From: CAVOJV01 sp963696325
GTDB taxonomy: Bacteria > Pseudomonadota > Gammaproteobacteria > Competibacterales > Competibacteraceae
Direction: 5' to 3'
Length of the DNA: 64,000 nt
NCBI GenBank assembly: GCA_963696325.1
Contig: CAVOJV010000056.1
Location: forward strand, 1 to 64,000
The position numbers and the translations under genes were made by a program. A model generated the notes under the pieces. That model ran no database searches. It had not been told where the DNA came from and was given only the letters and a program-made list of their open reading frames with translations. Shown in pieces: positions 28,341-37,400 of this stretch. Every line of letters starts with the position of its first letter. Position 1 is the first letter of the stretch.

Positions 28341-28969
28341 TAATATCCCATCAATATAAGTTTATTTTCATCAAGACAATCAAGACCGCAGGAACGAGTA
28401 TCGAAGTTTTTCTATCACAGGTATGTGGTCCAAACGACATCCTGACCCCAATTTACCCGCATGTGGATCCGCATGTCGCGAGAAATTATGAAGGCTTCTA
28501 CAACCATATGCCAGGTCCTCAAATTCGCGACCGGGTCGGGCGAGAAGTATGGGACAATTATTTCAAGTTCTGTGTCGAACGTAATCCATGGGATAAAACA
28601 ATTTCTGCATGGAATATGGCTAGCTTCAGGTCGGAACAACCAATTCCTCTGGATTTATTCTTGAATTCCGGGGAATTTCCGGTCGACTATCCGAAATATA
28701 CCGAGCCTGGAAAAAAAGACGAGATCATTGTTGATCGTGTGGCTTATTACGAATCATTACTCGATGAACTTGGTGAGATATTTGCCCGTCTGGGAATACC
28801 ATTTCAAGGAACCCTGGGCGTAAGTGCAAAATCAGAATACAGAACAGATCGTAGACCTTATCAGGACTTATTGAACAAACAGCAGGCAGACATCATCAGT
28901 CAAAAATTTTCACATGAAATAGCAATACATGGCTATTTCTTTGATCAAATGAGCAGAGAAATTTCGTGA
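28337..28969 (+). CDS. Sulfotransferase-family protein
   Basis: The 210-residue protein shows the Sulfotransfer_2 pattern: the 5'-phosphosulfate-binding loop FIKTIKTAGTSIE near the start, and the 3'-phosphate-binding RNPWDK. It would move sulfate from PAPS to a sugar hydroxyl. It lies in an overlapping chain (ATGA) after wzt and before a second sulfotransferase, which suggests sulfation of the exported glycan. No sulfate activation genes are in the window. Confidence 0.86.
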   Translation: MIISHQYKFIFIKTIKTAGTSIEVFLSQVCGPNDILTPIYPHVDPHVARNYEGFYNHMPGPQIRDRVGREVWDNYFKFCVERNPWDKTISAWNMASFRSEQPIPLDLFLNSGEFPVDYPKYTEPGKKDEIIVDRVAYYESLLDELGEIFARLGIPFQGTLGVSAKSEYRTDRRPYQDLLNKQQADIISQKFSHEIAIHGYFFDQMSREIS

Positions 28970-29601
28970 TATCAGTCAAGCACGGGTTTGTTTTTGTACA
29001 TATTCCAAAAACTGCAGGCAATGCTTTGCAAACCGTTTTGAGGAAGTACTCTGAAGACAAAATCAGACGCAGAGATACCTCTCAGGACGGCATTGAACGC
29101 TTTGCAGTTACAAGTAATTTTGGTACCACGAAACACTCCACTTTAGCAGATTACTATAGCGCTCTCGGTGCCATAAGATTGATGAATATGTTTCGCTTTA
29201 CCTGTATTAGAAATCCATGGGATAGAGCTATTTCCTATTTCTTTTCCCCGTTCAGGGGGACAATTACCTGGGATCGGGATGCATTTATCAACGTTCTTGA
29301 TGAAATAAAACCAATGCACAATTTCCTGAGTTTTCCCACGGAAACGCCCGATACGATCCCATCCGTTAACATGAATTTCATCATGAGATACGAAACTCTG
29401 AATGAAGATTTCGCAACGTTATGTGATTTATTAAAAATAAGGAAAAAGAAATTACCTCTAAGAAACAAATCCAATCGACTTCCATATCAAAAATATTATG
29501 ACGAAGAGTTAATTGAACTTGTAAAGACTCGCTTTCGCCAAGATGTGAATATTTTTGGATATGCATTTGATAAGACTGTAAACCACCGGCTCTGCCGGTG
29601 A
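28966..29601 (+). CDS. Sulfotransferase-family protein with altered C-terminus
   Basis: The protein has the PAPS loop HIPKTAGNALQ and RNPWDRAISYFF, the two motifs of Sulfotransfer_2. Its GTG start overlaps the previous stop codon (GTGA). The final codons (VNHRLCR) run into the left end of an IS200-like element at 29584, and the stop codon TGA lies inside or beside the element's hairpin. The conserved end (FGYAFDK) is present, so activity is probably kept. Confidence 0.86.
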   Translation: MISVKHGFVFVHIPKTAGNALQTVLRKYSEDKIRRRDTSQDGIERFAVTSNFGTTKHSTLADYYSALGAIRLMNMFRFTCIRNPWDRAISYFFSPFRGTITWDRDAFINVLDEIKPMHNFLSFPTETPDTIPSVNMNFIMRYETLNEDFATLCDLLKIRKKKLPLRNKSNRLPYQKYYDEELIELVKTRFRQDVNIFGYAFDKTVNHRLCR

Positions 29602-30153
29602 GACTTGAAGAGGCTCTGCCGTTGCGGCGATGAAGTAGACAGATCCTCCTGAGGAAAGCCCCGGGGCTCTCCCAAGAGGAACTGTCATGCGAGAGTGGCG
29701 AAGTTTAGCCCACGTGAAGCGGGGCTGTAAGTATGATCTGGTGATCGTCCCGAAATACCGATGCAAGGTGTTGTTTGGTAAGGTATGATAATAAGTTGGT
29801 CAGATTTTGCGCCAGGCGTGTCGTCAACGAGGGGTAGAGTTGATCGAAGGACACGCGCAGCCGGATCATGTCCACCGGGTGCGGAGTGTGCCACCCAAGT
29901 ATAGCCTGGCTTTGGTGGTAGGCTATCTGAAAGGCAAGTCTGCGATGCAGATCCATCGACACCTGTTGGGCGTGAAGCAAGATTTTACCGGCAAGCTTTT
30001 TTGGTCTCGTGGTTACCGTGTGAGTACGGTGGGGCTGGATGAGAAGATGATCCGGGCCTACATTCGCAACCAGGAGGAAATGGACCGTCAGAGAAAAGCT
30101 TAACCCATAGCTCCTAATAGGGACTTTCCTCAAGCCACGCGCTCTGCAGGTGG
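29584..30153 (+). mobile_element. IS200-like element
   Basis: The left end is a perfect hairpin CACCGGC-TCT-GCCGGTG (29584-29600). Near the right end, CCAC...GTGG with GC/GC inner pairs and the same TCT loop (30135-30153) forms a mismatched partner hairpin. Between them lies a broken single-strand transposase. Hairpin ends and no inverted repeats fit IS200/IS605. It has landed at the 3' end of a sulfotransferase gene. Confidence 0.72.
29686..30103 (+). pseudogene. tnpA: IS200-family Y1 transposase, disrupted
   Basis: The start (MREW...KYDLVIVPKYRCKVLFGKV) ends at stop codons near 29786; the rest continues in frame from about 29807 with RQACRQRGVELIEGHAQPDH, the HUH motif HVH, PKYSLALVVGYLKGKSA and a C-terminal region with candidate catalytic tyrosine in AYIRNQEE. 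So the catalytic parts are present but split by a one-base shift plus stops. Whether it is a sequencing error or decay is open. Confidence 0.78.
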
Positions 30154-30368
30154 TTGGTGGCTCGAGTGGAAAGAGATTCGAACTTTAAATTTTTCTCAGC
30201 CTCAAATTGCATCCGTTTGTAACACTGAGCCTGAAGCATAGCGACAGAGGGAGTTCGGTTATACTCATGCGCGCTACCGGTACTTGATTAACAAAATGCC
30301 GCACCTACTTTTGTTTAAGTTATTGAACCTTTGCCCTAGTTTGATTTTTTTCCTAAAGGCCTAGAATC
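30154..30368. other. Gap between IS200 element and sulfotransferase
   Basis: No coding signal is seen. An AAAGG stretch near 30355 supports the TTG start of the following gene. Confidence 0.3.
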
Positions 30369-31892
30369 TTGATTGGCGATCAGGGCCAAAATCTGGTTTT
30401 TCTGTTGTCCATGCCACGGGCAGGATCGACGCTGCTTAGTCTCCTGCTTGGCAATCATCCGGACATACACTGCCCACCTGAGCCATGGCTTCAATTGCTG
30501 CTAGCGGAATTCTGTATGGCTCCTGATAACGACCAACTTCCGTTTGATGAGTACACCGCCACCCTTGCTGTAGGTGAGCTTATACGTAACACAGTGGGCC
30601 TTGCTGAAAATAGAATCACGCTGATAAAAGCCTTCCAAGAACTATTTTCCATGCGGAGCAAGGAGGATGGTGCAGCGCACTTCGCTAGTACCGTTTACGA
30701 CGTTTGCACGTCTCAAGCCGGAAAACCGATTTTTGTCGATAAGACCCCTCGCTATTACCACGTTCTGGAGTTTCTCGACAGGGCGTATCCCGCCGCAAAG
30801 AAAATCCTGTTGAAGCGCAATCCACTGGATATAGCCCTTTCATATAAGACAACTTGGGGGGTGCCGGTCGATGAGATGGTGGGGCGGGTCGCAACACCCA
30901 ACACTGTGGACTTTGCAAAAGGTTTATTTGAATTACAACGCTATGCGTCATCCCAACGACCAGACATTTTCGTTTTAACATATGAAGATTTGGTTGCTAA
31001 CCCCGAGAACTGTCTGAGGCATGTTTGTGATTTTCTTGGTGTTGAGTTCTCACCCAAGATGCTAGCCTTTAATAAAAATAGGGCTTTGCTTGGGGCTCAA
31101 AAAGCGTCCGCTGTCGGTGACCGGAAAGTATTGCGCGCCGGGCGAAACCTAGATAAGTCATCACTTGGAAAATGGCGAGATGGTCTATCTCTCGATGAGA
31201 AATCACGACTGACTGCCTTTTTGGGTAAAGACATCTTTGAAAGGTATGGTTACCAACGATTGATTCAGGATCTTGTCGAAGATGGCGTTGATTTTCTCCC
31301 AGAACAAGAATCTGAAGCCATGCGGTTTGTAGCGCTTGCCGCGTGCGAGACAGCGTCTGTGATATCCAGCCAGATGGGCCGATGGGCCTACGTGGTTGCT
31401 TGCGCCGGTGCGAGTGTAAGCGATTTTGGAATGGCAGTTGATTTGCTATTGCAACGCTTGAAAGGCGACGCACCACTTCGCGATAGTGTAGGCGACCTGA
31501 TACTGGATATCGTGCGCCGGTATCACCTATCTGAAGGTGATCGCTCCTCACGACTAGCGGAGATCGAGCTACTCACTGCCGCGCTCAACACGGCTAGCGC
31601 GGAGCGTGAGTCCCACTTGGGGCATATCGATGCCTTGACGCAGGCTTTGAAGACGGCTAGCGCGGAGCGTGAGTCCCACTTGGGGCATATCGATGCCTTG
31701 ACGCAGGCTTTGAAGACGGCTAGCGCGGAGCGTGAGTCCCACTTGTGGCAATTGACCGAGAGTTTTACCTACAACAATTGCTTGCTGGAGGTGCTCAATC
31801 GTCGTCCGGTTCGGATTGCAATGCGACTATTTGGAATAGCGCTGCCTCGCTTGGCTCAGGAGCCAAACACCCTCCAACACAAACACAATTAA
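30369..31892 (+). CDS. Sulfotransferase with C-terminal coiled-coil repeat
   Basis: The N-terminal 300 residues are a Sulfotransfer_3-type enzyme: PAPS loop FLLSMPRAGSTLLSLLLGNH, 3'-phosphate site LKRNPLDIALSYK, and VLTYEDLVANPENCLRHVCD. A helical region follows, then 2.5 copies of a 21-residue repeat (unit TASAERESHLGHIDALTQAL plus K) near residues 408-459, and a tail (NRRPVRIAMRLFGIALPRLA). The TTG start fits an AAAGG upstream. The coiled coil may tether it to other enzymes, which is inference. Confidence 0.87.
   Translation: MIGDQGQNLVFLLSMPRAGSTLLSLLLGNHPDIHCPPEPWLQLLLAEFCMAPDNDQLPFDEYTATLAVGELIRNTVGLAENRITLIKAFQELFSMRSKEDGAAHFASTVYDVCTSQAGKPIFVDKTPRYYHVLEFLDRAYPAAKKILLKRNPLDIALSYKTTWGVPVDEMVGRVATPNTVDFAKGLFELQRYASSQRPDIFVLTYEDLVANPENCLRHVCDFLGVEFSPKMLAFNKNRALLGAQKASAVGDRKVLRAGRNLDKSSLGKWRDGLSLDEKSRLTAFLGKDIFERYGYQRLIQDLVEDGVDFLPEQESEAMRFVALAACETASVISSQMGRWAYVVACAGASVSDFGMAVDLLLQRLKGDAPLRDSVGDLILDIVRRYHLSEGDRSSRLAEIELLTAALNTASAERESHLGHIDALTQALKTASAERESHLGHIDALTQALKTASAERESHLWQLTESFTYNNCLLEVLNRRPVRIAMRLFGIALPRLAQEPNTLQHKHN
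31590..31745 (+). repeat. 63-bp tandem repeat in a coding region
   Basis: Units begin at 31590, 31653 and 31716 (the last about 30 bases long), with near-identical sequence and a period of 63, so the coding frame is kept. The number of copies could vary between strains by slippage. Confidence 0.93.
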
Positions 31893-31908
31893 AGATCGAG
31901 AAATAGAG

Positions 31909-32787
31909 ATGGCTGTTTTGCCAACGATATCCATAGTGACGCCTTGCCTCAATCAGGCGGCCTACGTCGAAAAAACATTGCAAAGCATTCATGATCAAGA
32001 CTACCCACATCTCGAACATGTTGTGATGGATGGCGGCTCGACCGATGGCTGCCTGGAGATTATCAAGCGCTATGCAGATCGCCTGGTTTGGGTAAGCGAA
32101 CCTGATGACGGTCAGTATCAGGCCATCGCCAATGGCTTTGCCAAAACGACCGGTGAGGTGATGGCCTGGTTGAACTCTGATGATATCTATCTGCCGGGGG
32201 CATTACGTGTCGTTGGTGAGATATTCCGCAATTTTTCTGATGTTGAATGGGTTACAACGCGATTCCCTATGGGGATTGATGGAAATGGGGCGCTAATTAA
32301 AATGGGGTGCTTCTCCGGGTTCTCAAAGCATCATTTTTTGCGTGGTGATTATTTACCAGCATGCGGTTGGGAGGCAATGGGCTTTATTCAGCAAGAATCC
32401 ACCTTCTGGCGGAGGAGTCTTTGGGATAGGGCTGGGGGATTTTTCCATAAAGGGTTGAATTACGCGGGGGATTTTGAACTTTGGAGCCGGTTTTTTCAGC
32501 ACGCACATCTCTATGGTGTAGATGTTCCAATCGGCTGTTTTCGACGCCACGAAACTCAAAAGACAAGTATTGCTTTTCAGAGATACCTGGACGAGGCAAG
32601 AGGTGTCTTTTTGAATGCCGGAGGAAAAGTGTTGCCACATTCCGTGCAAAAACTTCGCATGCGGCTAGTAGACGCCTGCGGTACATCCGTTGGTTGGCGT
32701 CGCCATGCCAGCAGGATTGGACTACTCAACGGGGCAAGAAATATTACCTATGACTGGGGCCGCTCCTGTTGGATTAAAGGACAGTAA
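31909..32787 (+). CDS. GT2 glycosyltransferase
   Basis: The 292-residue enzyme has ISIVTPCLNQAAYVEKTLQS, DGGSTDGCL, the metal-binding LNSDD and an acceptor-site FIQQESTFWRR. It is close in pattern to the GT2 at 25318 and the one at 40349. It ends exactly where the next GT2 begins (TAA then ATG), so the two are probably co-translated. Confidence 0.92.
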   Translation: MAVLPTISIVTPCLNQAAYVEKTLQSIHDQDYPHLEHVVMDGGSTDGCLEIIKRYADRLVWVSEPDDGQYQAIANGFAKTTGEVMAWLNSDDIYLPGALRVVGEIFRNFSDVEWVTTRFPMGIDGNGALIKMGCFSGFSKHHFLRGDYLPACGWEAMGFIQQESTFWRRSLWDRAGGFFHKGLNYAGDFELWSRFFQHAHLYGVDVPIGCFRRHETQKTSIAFQRYLDEARGVFLNAGGKVLPHSVQKLRMRLVDACGTSVGWRRHASRIGLLNGARNITYDWGRSCWIKGQ

Positions 32788-34137
32788 ATGAAAAAGGTAA
32801 GTAGAAGTTATCCAACATTTGCCGAATATGCCAAAAGGGTGACCGAAAGTCCGCGGCTGTGTGGAGGTTATCGCACGAAGGATCATGCGATAGTACATAA
32901 CGACATGCCACTTATAAGCATCATCACCGTCACCTACAACGCTGAAAAAACATTGCTGCGAACGCTCGAAAGCGTGAAGGCACAGACTTACCAAAATATC
33001 GAACACATCATTATAGACGGCGGTTCAACTGACGGGTCGCTCCGTATAATTCAAGCCAACGAAGACGCTATCGCCTATTGGTGTTCTGAGCCAGATCATG
33101 GCATTTACGACGCATTCAACAAAGGTGTGGTGCTCGCCTCAGGTGAGTACATCGGGATCTTGAATGCTGACGACTATTATGAACCCGACCAGCTAAAAAA
33201 TGCGGTGGCTGCTCTGATTAACTCAGGCGCACCGTTTGTTCATGGGGACATCGTTCTGCATGGTTGGCAGGGCCAGGATGTCGGGTTGCTCGGAGACCCT
33301 CATTACGCGCTCAAAATTAGAGAGCGAATGCCCTCTTTGCACCAAGTGACTACACTTTGCCGTAAATCTGTCTTCGAACACTACGGACATTTTTCAACAA
33401 AATACCGGATTGCGGGAGACTTCGATTGGTATCTACGGTTGGCCAATCAGGGGTGTATTGGAGTTCATGTACCTAATGTGCGCGCACATATGACCGCTGG
33501 TGGAGTTTCGACTACGCAGCAAAGAAAGGCGTTTTTTGAGGCGTTAATGATTACTTGGCGACACGGATTGGGGCTCCCGCAAGCCTTGCGTGCTACGTTG
33601 CCTCGCATAATTTTCCCCAATGGCACACCGGAGTTGTTGAATCGCCTGGCATGCGCCAGCCGCGATCCGTTGTCTGCCGTTTCCCATCTCTGCTCCCGTA
33701 TCGCGGCGCGAAAGGGGAACAATAGTCGTCGTGTAATTGATTCGGGAAATCGGCTACCTGTTATTCAGGCGTTTGTAGCAGCCAGACATTTAACCCTGAA
33801 CCTAAGTCCATTGGGTTTGGAATGGATCTACGAAGTTGGACTAAGGTCTAGAACTTTCGTTAACTATTCAAAAACGTCAGAAGCGGCGGCGACTGATCTG
33901 ATGCTTAAGGCTGCAGGAAGTAGCCGTGCTGAAAGCTTGGAAGATGCTGACGTATTGATCATCGATGAAGAACAAATAGACAAATTTTGTGCCGGCCAAA
34001 TTCTGGAAAGAAAAACCATATTGGTAGTTCTCGGAAAGAATTCGATAGGGGATAGTTGCTTTGCGTTTTCGTTGTTGGATTTTGGAGGGATTGTAGGCTG
34101 CGGTGTGCTGATTAATCCGACCCTGTCTCTCAGGTAA
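32788..34137 (+). CDS. GT2 glycosyltransferase, extended
   Basis: The catalytic part (residues 35-260) shows ISIITVTYNAEKTLLRTLES, DGGSTDGSL, LNADDYYEPDQ and QVTTLCRKSVFEHYGHF, a WcaA/colanic-acid-type GT2. A C-terminal 150-residue extension (from about residue 300) has no match I recognise, with ADVLIIDEEQIDKF and hydrophobic VVLGKNSIGDS. No membrane segment is certain. Confidence 0.9.
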   Translation: MKKVSRSYPTFAEYAKRVTESPRLCGGYRTKDHAIVHNDMPLISIITVTYNAEKTLLRTLESVKAQTYQNIEHIIIDGGSTDGSLRIIQANEDAIAYWCSEPDHGIYDAFNKGVVLASGEYIGILNADDYYEPDQLKNAVAALINSGAPFVHGDIVLHGWQGQDVGLLGDPHYALKIRERMPSLHQVTTLCRKSVFEHYGHFSTKYRIAGDFDWYLRLANQGCIGVHVPNVRAHMTAGGVSTTQQRKAFFEALMITWRHGLGLPQALRATLPRIIFPNGTPELLNRLACASRDPLSAVSHLCSRIAARKGNNSRRVIDSGNRLPVIQAFVAARHLTLNLSPLGLEWIYEVGLRSRTFVNYSKTSEAAATDLMLKAAGSSRAESLEDADVLIIDEEQIDKFCAGQILERKTILVVLGKNSIGDSCFAFSLLDFGGIVGCGVLINPTLSLR

Positions 34138-34145
34138 ATTTTTTC

Positions 34146-35408
34146 ATGAATACTAATTTTTCGCCGATAAGAAATTTATTTCTGGAGGGGCGGCCTGCCA
34201 CAGTAGTCTTTGTCAATGATACGGGATTCATTGGTGGAGCGGGGGTTGCACATCGGCGACAGATACAGTCATTTCTATCCGGGGGGCATAATGTGGCTGC
34301 GGTATGCTGGCTCGAAAATCTGCAACCGAATCCTCTTCCTCCCCGCGGTGGAACGTTTCCTGGACAATGGCTTGGACTGCGAAGCTTCCCCGCAATCCAT
34401 CGTGATAATGGCCTGTCTGATAGTGAGATCGCTCTTCGAATACGCGATGTAGTGGCTTCTTTTAAGCCGGATTTGGTTGTCTTTGGAAATCTGCATTGGG
34501 CCAGTTGGACAATTGAGGTAATCGAAAAAATATCGTCTTCTGGTATTCCATCTGTTTGTTATCTACATGATTGCCATTGGCTAACCGGGCGGTGTGCCTA
34601 TACAGGGACATGCAGGAAGTTTGTGACTGGCTGCGATAGTAGTTGCCCCAGCCCGGAAGAGTATCCGTCTGCGCCCCCCCACGTTATCGAAAAAAATTGG
34701 CTGGATCGCCAGCGTGTTTTTTGTGGTAACAATCCGGTGCCCTTGTTTGCCAATAGTTATTGGATGCAGGCCATGGCAAATTCAGCATTTCGAGGGAATG
34801 CAATAGTTAGGCTCGTTCCTTTGGGGTTGGATCATCAACTATTTTCTCCGATAGACAAAGCGGTTGCTCGACGATTACTCGGGCTCCCACCCTTTGGGCT
34901 GTTAGTTTTGGCAGGGGCGGTGAACTTGAAAGAGAAGAGAAAAAGCGGGCCGGTGTTTGACCAACTCCTATGGTATATTTCAGCGCAAAGGCAAGCTAGA
35001 GTTGTTGCCTTTGGCGCGCAATCCAGCGAGTTCAAAAGCGTGATTAGTCTGGGGCAAATTTTTGATGAAAGGATGATGCCTATCATCTACAGCGCAGTAG
35101 ATATTCTTGTGCATACAGCGCAGGAAGAATCTTTTGGTCAAACCCTGATGGAGGCTGCTGCATGCGGCATCCCTTCAGTTGCCTTCTCGTCCGGGGGAAT
35201 GGTTGATATCGCCCGTGCCCACGAGAATGCACTTACAGCAACCCCGGGTGACGCAATTTCATATATAAATTCCGTCCAAACATTGCTTGACGATGAAGCG
35301 CTGAGGATGAGTCTCGGTCATGCTGGTTGTCGAATTGTTAAGAACGAATACACATTGGATAAGCAATATCAGTCGTGGAGTTCAAATATCTCTCTTCTCA
35401 CTAGCTAA
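34146..35408 (+). CDS. GT4 glycosyltransferase
   Basis: The 420-residue protein has a GT-B fold: an N-terminal domain with GGAGVAHRRQIQSFLSGGHN and FGNLHWASWTIEVI, and a C-terminal GT1/GT4 domain with HTAQEESFGQTLMEAAACGI (the E-x7-E motif of retaining GT4 enzymes). Between the two lies a cysteine cluster (CHWLTGRCAYTGTC...CDSSC), as in some GT4 members. It is retaining by family rule; the sugar is unknown. Confidence 0.9.
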   Translation: MNTNFSPIRNLFLEGRPATVVFVNDTGFIGGAGVAHRRQIQSFLSGGHNVAAVCWLENLQPNPLPPRGGTFPGQWLGLRSFPAIHRDNGLSDSEIALRIRDVVASFKPDLVVFGNLHWASWTIEVIEKISSSGIPSVCYLHDCHWLTGRCAYTGTCRKFVTGCDSSCPSPEEYPSAPPHVIEKNWLDRQRVFCGNNPVPLFANSYWMQAMANSAFRGNAIVRLVPLGLDHQLFSPIDKAVARRLLGLPPFGLLVLAGAVNLKEKRKSGPVFDQLLWYISAQRQARVVAFGAQSSEFKSVISLGQIFDERMMPIIYSAVDILVHTAQEESFGQTLMEAAACGIPSVAFSSGGMVDIARAHENALTATPGDAISYINSVQTLLDDEALRMSLGHAGCRIVKNEYTLDKQYQSWSSNISLLTS

Positions 35409-35423
35409 ATATAGGATGCATTG

Positions 35424-36204
35424 ATGGAATTGCCTTTCCTTAAAAATTTTTTCGCAAAATTAGCTGGTAATTCAAGCCTCAAACCCGTAATAATAAATTC
35501 AAGTAGTGCTCCATTTCAGGTTGCCGATGATCCTCCAGAAACGATTGCTTTTCGTGCAGCATCGACAGTTCGGGCGCTTGAGCGAATTGCTTCGCGTGGT
35601 ATTGAAATTGGAACCGTTATTGATATTGGGGCATCGAATGGCATGTGGACTGCTGCGGCGATGCCGATTCTCCCTGACGCTCGTTACTTGTTGGTTGAGG
35701 CACAAAACGGCCACCTGGACTCGCTTAAAGATTTTGTAAAAAAGCATCCCAATACTGAATACGTGCTTGCGGCGGCTGGAGACGAAGAAGGAGAAATATT
35801 CTTTGACGACAGCAATCTGTTCGGTGGGTCGCAACAAAGAACAAACGGCTGGGGCAAGGATACGTGTACCGATGATTACCGTGGACGCAGAGGTAAAACG
35901 GCGGAACCTCAAAGGCCCCTATCTTGTAAAATTGGACACGCATGGCTTTGAAGTGCCGATACTTCAAGGCGCACTTGAAACGCTGAAGTCGACGAATTTG
36001 TTTGTTATTGAAACCTATAACTTCAGAATTGCTCCCGGTTCGCTGCTATTCCATGAAATGTGTAGTTTTATGGAAAAACTTGGGTTTGGAGTAATCGACA
36101 TTTCTGAACCTCTTTGGCGAACCCACGATCAATCGTTTTGGCAGATCGACATGTTTTTCGTGAGGCTTAATGGGCCGGAATTCTCACATTTGGCATACGC
36201 ATAG
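35424..36204 (+). CDS. FkbM-family methyltransferase, frameshifted
   Basis: The protein starts MELPFLKNFFAKL and shows the class I SAM-binding motif VIDIGASNGMWTAAA. The frame is lost between 35822 and 35870; the second half continues TAGARIRVPMITVDAEVKRR, NLKGPYLVKLDTHGFEVPIL (the FkbM DxxGxE-type site as DTHGFE). Open pieces are 35421-35951 and 35767-36204. FkbM enzymes O-methylate sugars or lipids; here glycan methylation is likely. Confidence 0.83.
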
Positions 36205-36211
36205 CTTTTGC

Positions 36212-37020
36212 ATGATTACAAATTACATCAAGGCGGTAATAAGGAAAGTATCGGGTATGGAAGACGTTCAGAATGAATTGAACTGGTGTAGAACACTGCG
36301 CCGGATTCACGTGCGAGACTCGATTGACATCGAGGAGCTTTACCGCACTTTTGTGTTCCCAAACCTGCCGCGAAGACCAGGCCGTGAAGGTCTCCTTTCC
36401 GATTTGATTGGCACCTCTATCAGCGAAGCAATCTACATACTGGAATCGCTTCATGCCGGACTTCAAGTGGAAGGTGATATCTGTGAATTCGGTGTCGCGC
36501 AAGGGGCGACTTCCAAATTGCTTGCATCCGAGATCATGGATACCGACCGCGAGCTTTATTTGTTTGACTCATTTGAAGGGCTTCCCCCCCTTCTGCAGAA
36601 GACGTTTTGATTGACGATATCTTTACCCTAGGGTCGATGGATCGATACAAGGGTACGATGATGTCGCCGGAAAGCGACGTAATGGAAAAACTCATTGCTA
36701 TTAATTTCCCTGGCCATCGCACGCACGTCATGAGGGGATGGGTGGAAGAGTCCTTGGCCCGAAGCGATGCGCCCAAGAAAGTTGCTTTTGCTTATGTTGA
36801 TTTCGATTTTTACGACCCGATCAAAACCGCTCTGGAGTACTTGGATCGCGTGATGCCGGTAGGGGGGAGAATCGTAGTGGATGACTACGGATTTTTTCCG
36901 AGGGGGCGCAAAAAGCCGTCGATGATTTCGTTCGCGCTCGAGACAAGAGCTTTTCTTTTGAGCACGCCACTGCCTTTCGCTGGAAAGTTTGTGGTGCTTG
37001 AGCGAGTGGCTCTCACATAA
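36212..37020 (+). CDS. TylF/MycF-like methyltransferase, frameshifted
   Basis: The N-terminal half has GDICEFGVAQGATSKLLA and ELYLFDSFEGLPP, the SAM-binding motifs of macrocin-O-methyltransferase-like proteins. At 36584-36590 a run of seven C loses the frame (eight C would give EGLPPPSAEDVLIDDI); the rest continues VAFAYVDFDFYDPIKTALEY and GGRIVVDDYG, with the metal-binding aspartates. Open pieces are 36170-36610 and 36607-37020. It probably O-methylates a sugar of the glycan. Confidence 0.83.
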
Positions 37021-37256
37021 CGAACGTACCCCCATCCCAACACTTTACCGGACATTAATCGTGGATCTACGCGAGAACTGCTGGGAACAAGCCAAGAAAC
37101 TAAGTGGTATCACAAGATTGATCTCAGGTGATGGCCATTATCAGGTCCAGGCAACATTTACGAGAATTTTTGGAGTCCAATTCGCCAAGAAATAGATCAG
37201 ATTGATTACAACGACAAGATCGTTTTTAATTTAGGAAGCTGGGAGATAATGTCTTA
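37021..37256 (+). other. Decayed coding sequence
   Basis: A frame near 37156-37258 reads IYENFWSPIRQEIDQIDYND and KIVFNLGSWEIMS then a stop, which looks like the tail of a lost protein I cannot name. No start codon or ribosome binding site leads into it. It begins a decayed stretch running to 38220. Confidence 0.35.
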
Positions 37257-37370
37257 GTGTTTATCTCACTGAGCTTCTGCTTGGTGAAGGCCATGAATTC
37301 CACGGCATCAAACGCCGTCCTTCGCTTTTTCAGCACCGACCGTATTAATCATTTTTACCAAGCCCCATAT
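37257..37370 (+). pseudogene. gmd 5'-fragment relic
   Basis: The stretch parallels the intact gmd at about 38324-38435: YLTELLLGEGHEFHGIKRR here matches YLAELLLGKGYEVHGIKRR there, and the bases that follow keep partial identity (TTTTTCAGCACCGACCG against TTGTTCAACACCAACCG). It is frameshifted and lacks the GxxGxxG start. It is a remnant of a divergent second gmd, not a recent copy, as many bases differ. Confidence 0.72.
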
Positions 37371-37400
37371 TTCTCCAACCTCATTGAGGACATTGACTGA

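Noticed and set aside
31590..31745. Repeat array as CRISPR
   Set aside because: The units are contiguous 63-bp coding repeats without spacers.
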